Assembly (NCBI GenBank): GCA_017163975.1
Contig: JAFFSR010000033.1
Span: 886,501 to 950,500, forward strand
DNA length: 64,000 nucleotides
Direction: 5' to 3'
Source of the DNA: Anastatus disparis
Taxonomy: Eukaryota; Arthropoda; Insecta; Hymenoptera; Eupelmidae
Shown here piece after piece: positions 8,329 through 20,480 of the stretch. A model generated the notes under the pieces. The model saw only the letters and a program-made list of their open reading frames with translations. It was not told the origin of the DNA and made no database searches. The first letter of the stretch is position 1; every line of letters starts with the position of its first letter. Made by a program: the position numbers and the translations under genes.

Positions 8329-9910
8329 TTATCTACTATAATATATAATTCATCACCGGCCTCTCACCGGCCTGGAACAATAATTTTTACTACGTTAAAT
8401 ACTCGAATAATTATGTGTTTTGAGCCAGGGTATGATAAAAAAATATTTTTAATGATACAAAACATAGTTTGGATAGATTTTCAAAAGCAAAATACATACT
8501 TGTCATAGATGGAAAATTTTCTCTACTGCATGATGGACTTGAATTTTTAGTATCTAATACTTCTGCTTCAGACAAATTTCTTTCTAAAGAGTCAGCCATA
8601 TTGAGTATGTCATCACCTTCCTCTATAGGTTATAAACATTACGTTCATCGAATCAAAAACTCAATTAAGTGGCACTTGTTTGAGATCTTCTTATAACTTT
8701 TGGTTATGTTTCTGCGCATACAATTATCAAAAGAGCCTCGAGTTTTCGGTCTAACGTTTAATCATAAACTTTTTCAATCCAACTGTTTTTTAATCAAAAG
8801 AGTTCAATCAAAAATTTTTTTAAGAATTGACTTATAGACTCTCATTGGACAGTTATATTTTTTAATATGAAAAATAATTTTTCAGTGAAATACTTTAAAA
8901 TCTTAAACTCAAAATTTTTGATGTCGATAAATTCATCACACAATTGTGTATTCTAAATTAGATTATTTTTCTTTAGCCAACAACCTTGAAAAAAGATAAA
9001 ATTTAGTCAATTTTTATTTTTTCTCAATTGAGCGTTTAATTAACGCATTTTATAATGACTCATAAAGCACCACAATATTTCAAAAATATAACTACGTTAT
9101 CAACTGTTTAAAAATTTACAAAGACAACAGATGTTTAATAATCTTTCTTTATTATGAATGATTTAAGGTTAAGTTATTCACGTAAATAAATTTTTCTTTC
9201 ATAATCAGAATCAAAATTAAAAAATTTGTTTTCTTACAATGTTTTTATTTACAATATTATAAGCAGTCCTTAGTATTATAAACAAGACTTTTTATTTATT
9301 GGTTATATTACCTCAAAAAGCAAATATCTACTAATAAAACAAAATAATTTATGAAATTTCAATATAAAACATTAAATTACAGCTGCGAAATTCTTTTATA
9401 AAATATTTATCAATTATTACATTTATTTGATCAGGTATATTACGAATTTTCAATGAATTGAACCCATTTTTTATACAAACCATTTTATATAAAGCAAATA
9501 TTTTAGATTTATACTTTGAGCCCAATGCAGTTACATTAAAACCAGGTAACGTGTTAATATTATTAAAATATGAAAATACAAGAAAACACGATCTGGGCAC
9601 ATTTAAATTGAAATAAAAATAAAATTATTATCGATTATTGCTCTTCATGAACAAATTCAATCACATGTAAAAAAATAATTGCGTGTGCTTTTTTTCTCTG
9701 AACAATTTCATAATAAATTATGAGAGCAAGAATTTTTGAGTGCCGTTGTTTCTGATAACAGAAACATTATTTGAGCTTCTGAGAGATATAATAAAACTAT
9801 TTTATAATTTTTTTATATAAATTATGATAGAAAATGATAAGATCCATTTAAATATTTGTCTAACTTCAATAAAATCACGGTCATCTACTTAGGTTTGGTT
9901 ACTAGGGTAG
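8329..9910. other. Noncoding AT-rich stretch right of the Maverick
   Basis: This is where the polymerase gene of a full Maverick could be expected, yet neither strand shows a long frame or a polymerase motif. Short frames at 8287-8696 and 9349-9600 are AT-rich and have no recognisable features. A direct repeat CACCGGCCT occurs twice near 8355-8375. A segment around 8740-8800 resembles the arm of the palindromic elements at 21.3 and 34.9 kb. Confidence 0.4.
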
Positions 9911-10067
9911 TATCGGCAAACGAATATAGATCCTAATAGAAGCGCAGAACCCCAAGGTGCTTTGAAGCAAGAAATATGTAGTTGGTACCCCGACCATACA
10001 AACGCCGCTTGTTTCAAAGCGCCTTGGGATTCTGCGCTTCTATTAGGATCTATCTTCGTTGGTATCG
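9911..10067. repeat. Foldback element with ~60-bp arms
   Basis: The left arm 9911-9971 and right arm 10009-10067 are reverse complements with few mismatches (core AGATCCTAATAGAAGCGCAG and its complement), around a ~37-base loop. The arms are clearly more GC-rich than the flanks. It is probably a small non-autonomous element; no target-site duplication was recognised. Confidence 0.65.
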
Positions 10068-10512
10068 GGGATTGTTATCCATTTCAGTAAGTTTTGACGC
10101 TGTATAACTATACACTTAATGATACAACCTATACCTCGTTCTTTTTTGAGCGCATGCGTATATGCGTTATTATAACGCATGTTATAGCGCGACAATATTT
10201 AAATTATCAATTAGTAAGGAAATTAACACAAAAAAATACAAAAATAGATGTTTATAGTTATGAAAAGATGTTAACAAATATTTCGTATTGTGAAAAGTAA
10301 AAAATAAAATTGTCTATTAATGAAATATAATAACTGTTTATTGTATAAAATGTGAATGTATAATCGAGATTGGATATCTAAACTATCTTCTATTGTAAAT
10401 ATTTATGTATTTTGAAGTGTTATAAAATTTACAATTTTAAATTTAATTCATGAGAAATCAGACGGGGTCAGATGAACCTGTATCATTTTCTGTATTTTGA
10501 TAGTGAAATAAA
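10068..10512. other. Noncoding AT-rich stretch
   Basis: A 68-codon frame at 10094-10300 has no recognisable motif and AT-driven composition. Nothing else is supported here. Confidence 0.4.
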
Positions 10513-10597
10513 GTGTTGGTTAAGTGGGTAAGGTGATCTCCTTTCCTTTTAGACATCTGGGTTCTGCTTCCGGTTCCGAATCACTTTTTTATAATCT
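10513..10597 (+). other. Possible tRNA-like/SINE head
   Basis: TGGTTAAGTGGGTAAGG resembles a pol III A box and GGTTCCGAATC resembles a B box with one extra base, and a TTTTTT run follows. A full cloverleaf cannot be drawn with confidence, so this is a tRNA-derived SINE or tRNA-like relic at best. Confidence 0.22.
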
Positions 10598-11238
10598 TTT
10601 GTTTCTTTTTAAATTTTTTACGTACATATATTTATATTTTATTGCTTTCATACAAATAATTGTTTTCCCAGTATTATGATTTAAAATATTCTGATTCTGA
10701 TTCATGGTGATTGTTATTTATTCTTTTGCGTGACTTTCAATGACCATATCTCAGGTTCTAGAAGGTTTAGAAAGACGAATAAAAAAAGAAATTAAAGGTC
10801 TTAAGCTCTACTTTCAGAATTTAATGATGCAATATATGTCCGAAAATGACAAGGTAATCAAAAAATGAAAAAACTTGATTTTTAAAATATTTTTCAACTT
10901 TTTTATAAGTTTTATCATGTTTCAAAGAGGCGAATAACTAAATTTTATTGTTCCAAAATGTGCTGAAGGCTCGTTTATGATTATAAAAACGCGCCAAAAT
11001 GATTGGATACCAGTAAGAACTTTCCTAAAATTAAATCCAAGTCAATACATGCAAAATTTTCAAAAAAATGACTAAATTACGATTATTGAAAAGCGGCACG
11101 GATTTTAAAGTTTTTAGGTATCATCAATCAAACTCAACCTTGGGAGCAACGATTTTCGAAAATTTGTAAATAAGTGACACCCTAATATATATATATATAT
11201 ATCTTCTGATATTCATATAAAATAATGTTATATTACGA
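10598..11238. other. Noncoding stretch with TA microsatellite
   Basis: No coding signal. A short (TA)n tract lies at about 11184-11203. The sequence at 10740-11180 has the look of half of a palindromic element but no partner arm was found. Confidence 0.35.
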
Positions 11239-12030
11239 GCAGAGTTGTAAATGAGGAAATGGTTTTTCATTCGTAATGGTCAAGTAATTGAAAATACTCT
11301 CACCATTTACCATTCACAGAGCAAGTAAATGGTAAATTATTTGAGCAGTTTTCAGTTACAGAGCAAATAACTGGTAAATGGTCGGACCATTTACTAGTTA
11401 CTATTAAAGAACTGGCAAATGGTCGGACCATTTGCCAGTTACTGGGTGAGGAACTGGAAATGGTTAGACTTGTTCTCAGTTACTGGGTAGGTAACTAGCT
11501 GAATCAATTAGTTGGCAGTTACCGGGTGGAAAACTGGTAAATGGTCGAATCGATCAGTTAGCAGTTACCGGATGGGTAACTGGTAAATGGTTGGACCATT
11601 TATCAGTTACTGAATAATTAAATGGTAAATGGTCGGATCAGTTAGCAGTTACTAGGTCAGTAGCTGGAAATGGTCGGACCATTTGCCAGTTACTGGGTGA
11701 GTATATGGTAAATGGTCGGACCATTTACTAGTTACTGGGTGAGTAACTGGTAAATGGTCGGACTATTCACCAGTTACTGGGTGAGTAACTGGAAATGGTC
11801 GAACCATTCACCATTTACTCACCCAGTAACTGGTAAATAGTTCGACTATTTACTATTTACTTACCCAGTAACTGGTAAATGGTCCGACCATTTACCATTT
11901 ACTAACCCAGTAACTGGTGAATGGTCCGACCATTCACTATTAATTTGCTCTGTAAATGGTAAATGGTCCGAGCATTTTCAATTACTTGACCATTCCAAAT
12001 GAAAAATCATTTCCTTATTTACAACTCTGC
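11239..12030. mobile_element. 792-bp foldback element built of short palindromic repeats
   Basis: Both ends carry the inverted sequence GCAGAGTTGTAAAT, extended inward over ~60 bp. The interior consists of many copies of a ~45-60-bp unit containing AACTGGTAAATGGT and CGGACCATTT, itself palindromic. The unit orientation reverses near 11800, so the whole element can fold back. There is no coding potential. No clear target-site duplication was seen next to the ends. Confidence 0.75.
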
Positions 12031-12239
12031 CAGGAATGACCTTTGGTAGTATCCTGTGACAGCAACAGGTATGGTCAAAGGCCTTACATCACCCTTTAGT
12101 GCTCTCACTGGCTGGTCATACATGTACCTGAAATACTAGTAAAAAAGTAAATGCGTTAAAAACATCTTAAATAAGAATGTGGCAGAAAAATAATTTCTAC
12201 GTTCCGCAGTGGATAACCAGCCTAGAGAAGACCTATAGG

Positions 12240-14225
12240 AAGAGATGTGCTTTCACCTACCTACACTATAGATATAACGAACACCAAAGTCGATGACTCT
12301 CTGCAGCCAGAGGTCAAGCTCAGCAGAAATATCAGGGAAGACAAGGCAGAAGTAATCCATGAAGGGGAACAGCAGTGACTGTACAAGATGTTTATGCAGA
12401 GACAGGATAGTGCTCTTCGTAAAGAAATTGAGTCTGTAAAGTAAGGAGTAAGACTTGTTACATTTGTGACATGCTCTTTCCAGTCCAACTTACTATCCAA
12501 CCAGACACCTAAGCTATGGACAGGAGACTTGATCTGAATAGTAATGCCATTAATAGGTATACTAGTTATTGCTAGAGAAGGTAACATGTTAATGTAGTAG
12601 TAAGAGCTAATTATAATAGCTTTGGTTTTAGCTGCGTTCAGAGTTAAGTGATTACAGGGGCCCAATTATTAATTAAGGAAGTATGCTCGGCCATAAGTGA
12701 GATGTAAAAATCAAGTTGAGCTATCAGAAAGCGTACATATACCTGCAGATCATTGGCATAAACCGAAAATTGTACATTAGAATGAAAATTAGCAGCAACG
12801 TCAATAATATAAATAGAAAACAAAAGAGTTCCAAGCACAGAGCCCTAAGGGATACCAGTGTTAAGAGTGACGACATCTGACTGATTACCAACATTATCAA
12901 CTACAGCCTGACGCCAATCAGTTAGATAAGAGGCAACTCATCTAACAACAAAGTGTTGTACATCAAAAGAAAACAGTTTACGAAGTAGGATGGTATGGCA
13001 GACTGAGTCGAATGCCTTGCTCAAATCAAATAATAAAAACATAGTCACGTAACGTCCATCCATGTTCAGTCTAATGTCATCAGTCAATTTGAGTCAAGCA
13101 GTCTGAGTACTGCGTCTAGTTCTAAAGCTAGTCTGATGAGCATCAAATTATTGTCTTGTTGTCAAGTAGTAGTAGAGCTAGTTGTTGACAAGGCGCTCAA
13201 AAACCTTGGACATGAAACAGAGTAAAGAGATTGGCCTAATATCGCCTATAGTGGAAGAAACCTTGTTGATGGTCATAATCAAGGATGCCTTCCAAAAAGA
13301 AGGAAAAATGCACTCACACAGAGAGTCATTGTAAATGCGACATAGTAAGAGCCCAATGACAGAAAAAGCAATGGAAATGAAAAATTGTTGGATCGCGTCG
13401 CATCCTCTATCTTGTGAGCTAGAATGGCAAATAGCCATTTTGAGATCTTCTATGGTGATCTCTTTAAAGCTAAACAAAGGTTTCAATGAGCTGTCATCGG
13501 ACAGTGAACTTAGATATTCAGAAACGGGTGGTATCAGTGGATCAAACGCGACTCCAAAATTGATAATTAAGTATATTGATGGAAAAGGAGTGAGTAGAGC
13601 TGGCACCAGCAGAAAAAATACCAAGATTCTTGAGCTTCTCTCAGATATGTCGAGAGTTGGTGATCACAGATAGTCTGTCGTAATAGTAGAGTAGTTTTGC
13701 CGTTTTAATACACTCGTGAGCCTAATCATGAGCAGCTCTATAATACAGTAAATCGGCACGCAGTGGTGAGCGTTTATAGCGTCTGTAAAGTCGATTTCTC
13801 TCACGAATCAAATGATGATGCTTAGTAGTGAACCAAGGATGACAATTCTTATTTTGCCAGACTCTCCTGACTGGCACTTAAAGTGTTATTGCCTCATTAA
13901 GATGACCATGGAAATAATCAAGGCGAGCCAACGGAGCGGAGTCGCCGCCACAGGTGTCACATTCAAGTGAACAAAAATAATTGAGTAGAGCATCACTATC
14001 AACTAAACTATAGTCACGAAAGCTAAAATCATTAAGCATAGGTTGAGAGAGAGACGACTTAACAGTTACAGAAATAAAGTCATGTCATGAGAATAAAACG
14101 TCAGTCTTCCAGTAGTCAAGTAAGAAGTCATTTGCATCAACAAGTCACAAGTCAAGCCAAGTGTCGGATGTAGAAGTGTAATGGGTTGGCTCATAATGAA
14201 CAGAAAAGAGTTAATTTTTCTTAAT
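12240..14225 (-). pseudogene. LINE ORF2 remnant (endonuclease end and reverse transcriptase), jockey/CR1-like
   Basis: Read on the minus strand, 14.2-13.7 kb matches the end of an apurinic endonuclease and the linker, including a stretch with PWFTTKHHHLIRERNRLYRRY. The RT follows: a conserved DIRPISLLCFMSKVFERLV (about 13.2 kb), FDLSKAFDS with a catalytic Asp (about 13.0 kb), a GIP-stop-GSVLG motif where TAG at 12845-12847 replaces an expected codon, and YANDLQVY where the YADD box has an Asn. The thumb-side part with LGVWLDSKLDWKEHV lies at 12.3-12.6 kb. Several shifts separate these pieces. The endonuclease N-terminal two-thirds is missing, so it abuts the ORF1-like frame at 14.28 kb. The motifs fit the jockey/CR1 group; the exact clade is uncertain. 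Confidence 0.75.
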
Positions 14226-14283
14226 TAGGCTTTTGAGAAATAAGGAATCGTCAGAGTCACTAGTATTTATGAATATAAGCAGT

Positions 14284-14770
14284 TCAATCCAGAATGAAAT
14301 CAGTATTAAATAAATCGGTATTAAATAGTGAATTATCGTTAATAACAGACGAGGATGCATTGTCAAGATCTTCAAATAAAGTTGAAGATGCGTCAGAAGA
14401 CACGGAAAGCAAGTTGTCCACCTTCATACTCAGCTGCTCATTATGGACCTGCTCCAACCTTGCCTTACTATTGCTGAAACGCTCCTCAAACGTTGCATTA
14501 ATAGTGTCTACGCATGACTCAAGCACTGAGAACTTGCCATCAAGAGCAGTGAGCTGAGATCCAATAGCAGACATCTTGGCATCCATAGAATCCAGCTTAT
14601 CCAGCTTATTTACTTTCTCCAAAATGGAAGACAAAATATCATTCGATGGTATAGCTGGTGATGGAGATAGCGTTCTTGATGCGGATGGCGAAAAAGTTGC
14701 ATTAAGTGTTGAGGAGAGCGAGCCAGTTCGCGGTCGAAAACAATCAGGATTGGCAGCCGTCGAACGATAG
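14284..14770 (-). pseudogene. LINE ORF1-like coiled-coil protein
   Basis: An open minus-strand frame upstream of the RT remnant on the same strand. The frame extends to 14898, but the part beyond about 14770 is AT-rich and Leu/Ile/Tyr-rich and probably not genuine. The body is Ser/Thr-rich (RTGSLSSTLNATFSPSASR), then a heptad-like segment (ILEKVNKLDKLDSMDAKMS... LDGKFSVLESCVDTINATF), as expected of the coiled-coil trimerisation part of a LINE nucleic-acid-chaperone protein. No zinc knuckle or RRM-like domain is visible, so the C-terminal part was lost with the missing endonuclease. The assignment leans on position and coiled-coil character. Confidence 0.5.
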
Positions 14771-14898
14771 GTGCACACCAATTTTTTTAGGTATAAATGT
14801 TTTATAAGAAAATTAATTAAGACTAGATAAAGGATATTTAGAAATAAATGGGAAAAAATATTACGTTCAAACGAACTATAAAGATGAAAAAAATTCAA

Positions 14899-16490
14899 GT
14901 TTAAATTTATGTCTAAAAAACAACGAAAGAAATGACGCAGTAGTTACTAATACATTTCAATTATTGAATTGTATCACGCTTATGCAAAATACTAAACACA
15001 TATCTTCGATTACGCAATTTTTACAAGATAAAAATGAAAACATAGAAAATCTTATGAAAGATATTAATTGTATTTTAGAAAAAAATCAATTTAAAGATGA
15101 ACAAGATATAGATTATTATAAATTCCTTTTTAAACTACAAGATAATACAAATTTTAATATTGAAAATAAAGATAAACAATTTCTTACTTATTTTATTGAA
15201 GAAGATATTGCAACATTAAATATGCAGGAAGAAGAACCTGAAGAAACTATAACACATGAAAACATAAATCATATGAATGAAGAAAATATCGATCGTAAAG
15301 AAAAATTATTAAATAAAATAACTTTAAATTATTTAAACGAAGAAAATAAACAAAGTATAAAGGATCTAATTATAGAAAATGAAGATATATTTTGGCTTGA
15401 AGGAGAAAAAATGGGAAAATGTAATTTAGAATAATATGAAATAAATTTAACAGATAATAGACCAATATACGTTAAACAATTTATATTACCATACAAATCA
15501 AAAGAAATTGTTATAGAAGAAACACAGAAATTAATCGGCAATGATTTAATAAGACCTTCTAAAAGTGCTTATAATGCACCGGCATTCGTAGTAAAAAAGA
15601 AACCTGGTAATGATGGATAACCAAAATGGCGTTTAGTCATAGATTATAGAAAATTAAATGAAAAAACCATACCCGATCCATACTTAATACCATCTATAAC
15701 AGAAATCTTCGATGATTTAGGTTGAAATAAATATTTTACAACTGTAGATATGGTTTCGACCTTTCATTGGGTATCAATGAGAGAATCTGATATTCACAAA
15801 ACAGCTTTTAGCATACATCCCTTAGGAAGATTTGAATTTAAAGTTTTACCTTTTGATTTAACTAATTCTCCACGAACATTTATGAGAGTAGCCAATACTG
15901 CTCTTGAAGAACTTATAAGTAAAAGAATATGTCATGTATACATTGATGACATAATAATAGCTGCTAAATCAAAAAAAGAACATAATATCAAATTTAATTT
16001 AGTAGCTTCAAAATTAAGAGAAGCAGGACTAAAGTTGGAACCAAAAAAGTGTAAATTTATGAAAGAAGAAGTCACATTTTTGGGACATATAATCAGTGAA
16101 AATGGTATAAAAGCCGATTCTAAAAAAGTTGAAGCGGTAAAATTATTCCCAATTCCAAAAGCCGATAGCACATGCATCAAGGGTCTTGAAAGGGCCAGAA
16201 TTAAAATATCACACATATGAAAAAGAAGCACTAGGTATATTATTTGGCATAGAAACATTCAAAAATTATATTTATGGAAATAAATTTACTATACCAATGG
16301 ACCATAAGCCATTATTTTTATTTAGATCAGCAGATAAAAATAATAGAGTTCAAAGATGGCGAATTAAATTAGCAGAATATGATTTTAACATAATATATAA
16401 AAAAGAAACGGAAATCCAAAAATGTATTTTTAATATAATATCAGACGTTTGTCAACTCTTTTTTCAAGAAGCTAGTCAAGTGTAGTCCTT
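14899..16490 (+). pseudogene. Ty3/gypsy pol remnant (reverse transcriptase, part of RNase H)
   Basis: One plus-strand frame, open from 14964, runs through the RT to 16220 with nonsense codons at 15432-15434 (TAA), 15618-15620 (TAA) and 15723-15725 (TGA). Visible motifs are SAYNAPAFVVKKK, WRLVIDYRKLN, TVDMVSTFHWV (first catalytic Asp), FDLTNSPRTFMR, the YIDDII box and FLGHIISENGIKADSKKV. After 16186 a different phase gives an RNase H-type stretch YEKEALGILFGIETFKNYI. The connection and thumb between them are deleted, so this is a frameshifted, internally deleted copy. The part before 15430 is Glu/Asn-rich and may be a gag-pol or protease linker. No integrase and no LTR were found next to it. 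RT motifs place it securely in Ty3/gypsy. Confidence 0.85.
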
Positions 16491-16499
16491 AATAATATA

Positions 16500-16838
16500 T
16501 CAATAATTCAAATTGATACTTAAGGAGGGAGAACTGTGGAAAAAGGTGAAGATAATGAAGGAGGTAAGAAAAAGAGGGAGGGAGAAAGAAAGGAGGAAGA
16601 GAAAAAGAAAATAAAGCAAAATATAGTGAAATATAGATAAAGAGAGAAATACAGATATTAAGGCCCTACTGAAACCGAAAAAATAAGGTCCAAAAAAGAC
16701 ATGAATATAAGACCCATAAAATAAGACCCATATTGAAATAGCTACTATTATCACAAAAAAGATGCAATTCTAAATCATAAAAAAAAGGGAAAAACCAGAG
16801 AAACGGAGATCTATAATGTATTTTACTTTAATATAAGA
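16500..16838 (-). mobile_element. Helitron 5'-end fragment
   Basis: Read on the minus strand from 16838, the sequence starts TCTTATATTAAAGTAAAA, continues through segments with GGGTCTTATT and TAGTAGCTATTT, then a pyrimidine-rich tract (GA-rich on plus). The same order recurs from 39832 (minus) and 43165 (plus). A TC start followed by TATATTAAAG matches the look of Helitron 5' termini. There is no coding content. Confidence 0.5.
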
Positions 16839-16920
16839 CTAGCTTGGAATACCTCGCGCCTAATTTCGCTTTGTTTTTTTGTGAATGTTTGTTATAAATT
16901 GTCATTTAATAAAAATTTAT
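16839..16920 (-). mobile_element. Helitron 3'-end fragment ending in CTAG
   Basis: Minus-strand sequence ends CAAAGCGAAATTAGGCGCGA...GCTAG at 16839-16842, immediately followed by the 5' terminus described for 16500-16838. A better preserved version of this end is at 60520-60594 and at 39833-39910. CTAG fits the CTRR rule for Helitron 3' ends. Confidence 0.45.
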
Positions 16921-17199
16921 CCACAATTAAATATATTAATAATCATTCAATTAAATCAATTATATTTTTAAGAAAAACATATTAACTTAAGAGCAGGCCG
17001 ATGCAGATTCGATACCAACCGAGAATCGAAAATCCGTCGTTTAATTTTCTCCTACTATACGTAATGGAATGCATTAAAATCTTAAATGCATTCACGAAAT
17101 TTATTTCTCTATTGCGCTTGCCAAAAATAATTGAAGAAAAATTAAGAAAATAAAAATTTTTATACTACAGCTTTTTATTAACCTCTAAATACGGTTACT
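16921..17199. other. Noncoding AT-rich stretch
   Basis: No frame, motif or repeat that I can support. Confidence 0.4.
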
Positions 17200-17397
17200 T
17201 ACACGGTTAGAAATATTAACAGACACGTCTGTCAAAAACTGTTTACAGACGAAAATGTCTGTTACTTCAACAGACAAATTATCCGTGAAAAATGTAATAT
17301 ACATTTTAAATTGACATACTTGTGTCTGTTGATTTAACAGACATTATGTAACAGACGAAAAAAGTTAACAGATTACACAAATGTTTTTAACCGTGTA
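17200..17397. mobile_element. TA-flanked MITE, 198 bp (mariner-like)
   Basis: The ends are TACACGGTTAGAAA and its inverted partner TTTTTAACCGTGTA. The terminal TA on each side would be the duplicated target. The interior repeats ACAGACA motifs in both orientations (TCTGTTAC, AACAGAC) and can form a hairpin. It is too short to code. Superfamily inferred from the TA ends. Confidence 0.6.
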
Positions 17398-18954
17398 CTT
17401 TTCGTTTAAAATATGTTGAATTTTATGAAAAAAACATCTATTATACAATCATGTATGCATAAAAAATTATGCTTGATAACAATTTATTCAGGAAACAGTA
17501 TAATTATTTTATTTATGATAAAAAAACATTTTCACTTCTCGGTCGGTAATGAAAACTGCCCCGGCCTACTCTTAAAAAATATAACAAACGACCTAATTTG
17601 AAAAATTATCATTACATAATATATTTTTTTTGGTATTTTTTTAACATAAATTTTTTTAAATACAATCTTAAAAAGTTATTTATTTAATATCGACATTTTT
17701 TTAAATAGCTAATTATAAAGATAAGAAAATATATGAATTATGAATAAATTTTTCTGATTATAGACAAATGGAAGTAAAATTCACCATAAAAAAGTAAACA
17801 TTTCAAAGAAAATTTACTTATAATTTGCAAGACGTATTATTAAGAATGAAAAAAATAAATAATATTTTTTAATTGCACTCTAGGAATTTGTATTAAAAAT
17901 GATGATTGAAAATTACAATTATTCTATTATGTCACATTATATTTCACTTTAAATAATTCATACTTATAAAATTTACATGATATCATGATAAATTCAAATG
18001 ATAATAATACATTTAATATTATTTTAAACTATACAGAAAAATTTTTTATAATTATTAAAATAACCTAAAAATTTTTGTATTATTTTATTTAATATGATTT
18101 CAACTTAATTTACTATATGTTAAAACCTAATTTTATTAGCATTCAATTCTACAAGTTATTTTAAAAAATTAACTATTATTTATAGTTATTTATAAAAAGT
18201 ATTCCCATATCAGAATTCCAAGAACTCATTTAATTTTAATTTTTTTTTTATACATTGTAGAATTAATTTTAGTGTTGAAATTTAGTTTTTGTGAGATGCA
18301 ATATATTTAAAATGTCTTATATTAATAGTACATTACTCTACTAGTGAGCGGAAAAGGTTGTTCCCTCACGAGTCGTTTCGTCACTCGAGCATAGCGAGAG
18401 TGACAAAAAAGACGAGTGAGTGACCTATTTTGCAACGAGTGAAGTATAGAATTTTTCCCAACAAGGTGAGCGGAATCCGATTTTCGGTGCCTGTTTTAAG
18501 TGAGCAAAATACCACATTTTTTAATAATATAAATGATTGTAAGAAAATGTTGAAAACTGTAAATAACAATAAAAAAGCGTTACACTGGAGACAAGTTATA
18601 ATTATTCACTATCATTTGAATATTTTTTAAATGTAAATACTGTAAATATCTGTAAATAACTGTAAATAAATACTATAATTAAAAATAACTGAAAATAATT
18701 TTTATTTATGTTCGATTTTTACAACAATCTTTTTTGAATATATATATATAGACAATAAACGTTTTAATATCTTGTTACAATTAATTCATAGCATTTTTCA
18801 TACTTTTTTATATTTTTAAGCTTTTAAAAGTGAAAATACGAATTGAATTAGTTAATATGAAAACGTTTCTATTGTGAAAAGTTTATTTTAATTGAATAGA
18901 AATTTTTAAAAAATCTTCAATTTCCAATGATGAATTTAACTAAGAAATTAATTA
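17398..18954. other. Noncoding AT-rich stretch
   Basis: Frames at 17413-17601 and 18381-18630 are short and featureless. A GC-richer patch at 18340-18500 has a small hairpin (GTCACTCG at 18380-18387 with CGAGAGTGAC at 18395-18404) and repeated GAGTGA/CACTCG motifs; its nature is unknown. (TA)n near 18740-18750. Confidence 0.4.
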
Positions 18955-19507
18955 CAGATTAATTAATTGTTAAAGGACAAAGATCGTATGGTGAAATTGC
19001 TTCCATGTTTGATATTTATATATTAGAATTTAATAATATTTCAAACCAGTGCACCTTATTTATTCGGTACCAATCGATAAAGAATTTATACAATTATTGT
19101 TTTCCGGAAATTTCGAAGAAGGTCAGTGGATTTTTCTGTATTATAATAAAAAAATGATTGATATATAGAACAGTTAAAATCTTAAGTATTCACAAGATAA
19201 GCATAAGATCTATATAAATAGATTATTCCCGAACAAATCAGAATTGTGGATAGTTTTCGAAACAGTACAATCACAAATAAAGAATTATGATTACGGCGTT
19301 TTTGCTATTGCTTTTGCTGTTGCAATACTTTATAATTCATGTCCTTGTTATTCAAGATATTATATTTCTCAAATACGATTACATTTATTAAGAATTTTTG
19401 AAACGCAACAAATAACAATGTTTCCAGTTTTATATAATTATAATAATGCAAATATTCATTACGACAATCCACCGGACATGATAAGAAGAAGTTTTGCTTT
19501 CTCATAG
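18955..19507 (+). pseudogene. ULP1-like cysteine protease of Helitron, decayed copy
   Basis: This aligns along its length with the minus-strand gene at 52094-52711: LIVKGQRS..., NNISNQC, then a part restarting at 19244 with VQSQIKNYDYGVFAIAFAVA and DNPPDMIRRSFAFS. At the expected nucleophile the motif reads DYG, where the other copy has DCN, so the catalytic Cys is lost. The N-terminal half has shifts and an internal deletion near 19060 relative to the other copy. The QSQ...D-C-G pattern belongs to ULP1/C48-type SUMO proteases, some of which are carried by transposons. It lies ahead of the array and charged region of the same Helitron family. Confidence 0.55.
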
Positions 19508-19554
19508 AGAAAGCATTGTATCGATAAAAAAAATTTTTTTCTATTTTTTCATTA

Positions 19555-20480
19555 ATTTGTACATATTTTGACCCAGGGAGTCGAAAAAAGTGGTTTCCAG
19601 AAAATGTCTGAATGTATGTGTGTGTGTGTATGAATTCAGTACGCCATAAATATCTCGAGAACTACTCGATGGATTTGCTTCAAATTTTGCATGCAATTTA
19701 TTTGTCTAACTGGGGGGAGGGGGGGAAGCTATTGAAAATTGATTTTCTTAGCTCAGTTTTTTTGAGAGCCATTTTGAGAATTTTAAAAAAATTTTGATTT
19801 TTCATTTTTTTGGTATTTTACGTAAACTACTCGGAGAATTTTCTTGAAAATTTGTATGGACATTATTTGCGACTGCCAAAAGAAAAAAAACTCTTACTAA
19901 CTAATTTTGTTAGCGCACTTTTAATTTTAGAGCAATTTGAAAATTTTGAAAAAAATTGTTTTTTTTTATTTTTCTTTTATTTTATGAAAACCATTCGATA
20001 GATTTGCTCCAAAATTTGTATGCAAGTTATTCGCTATTGCCTTAATAAAACAAGCTTTGGAAAACTTATTTTCTTAGCGCAGTTTTAATTGTAGAGAATT
20101 TTGAAAATTAAAAAAAATAATTTTTCATTTTTTTGGGTCTTACGTAAACTACTCTTAGAATTTGTTTAAAAATTTGTATAGAAATTATTTGCTACTGTTG
20201 AAATAATAAAAACATTTGAAAACTGATTTTCTTGGTATACTATTAATTTTATAGCATTTTTAAAATTTAAAAAAAATTTTTTTTTTTATTTTTTTTTTGT
20301 TTTACAAAAATCATTCGATAGATTTGCTCCAAAATTTGTATGCAAGTTATTTGCTACTGTCTAAAGAAAACAAGTTTTGGAAAACTAATTTTCTCAGAGC
20401 AGTTTTAATTTAAGAGAATTTTGAAAATTTTCATACAAATTTTTATTTTTCATTTATCTTCTTTCTTAGCGTGGTTACGA
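19555..20480. repeat. ~165-bp tandem array preceded by GT repeats, copy 1
   Basis: After a short (GT)n at 19616-19630, a unit of about 160-170 bp is repeated about five times. Its landmarks are TTTTACGTAAACTACTC or TTATGAAAACCATTCGATAG, then AAATTTGTATG, TTATT(T/C)GC(T/G)A and TTTTCTTAGCGCAGTTTTAA. Alternate units differ, so there may be a two-unit higher-order period. The same module recurs at 56424-57920, and inverted arrays flank the giant foldback element. Confidence 0.75.

Noticed and set aside
8411..8696. Frames that could have been remnants of the Maverick DNA polymerase
   Set aside because: No polymerase motif (YxDTDS-type or exonuclease) can be seen in any phase.
10094..10300. 68-codon frame
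   Set aside because: AT-driven composition, no motif, no partner signals.
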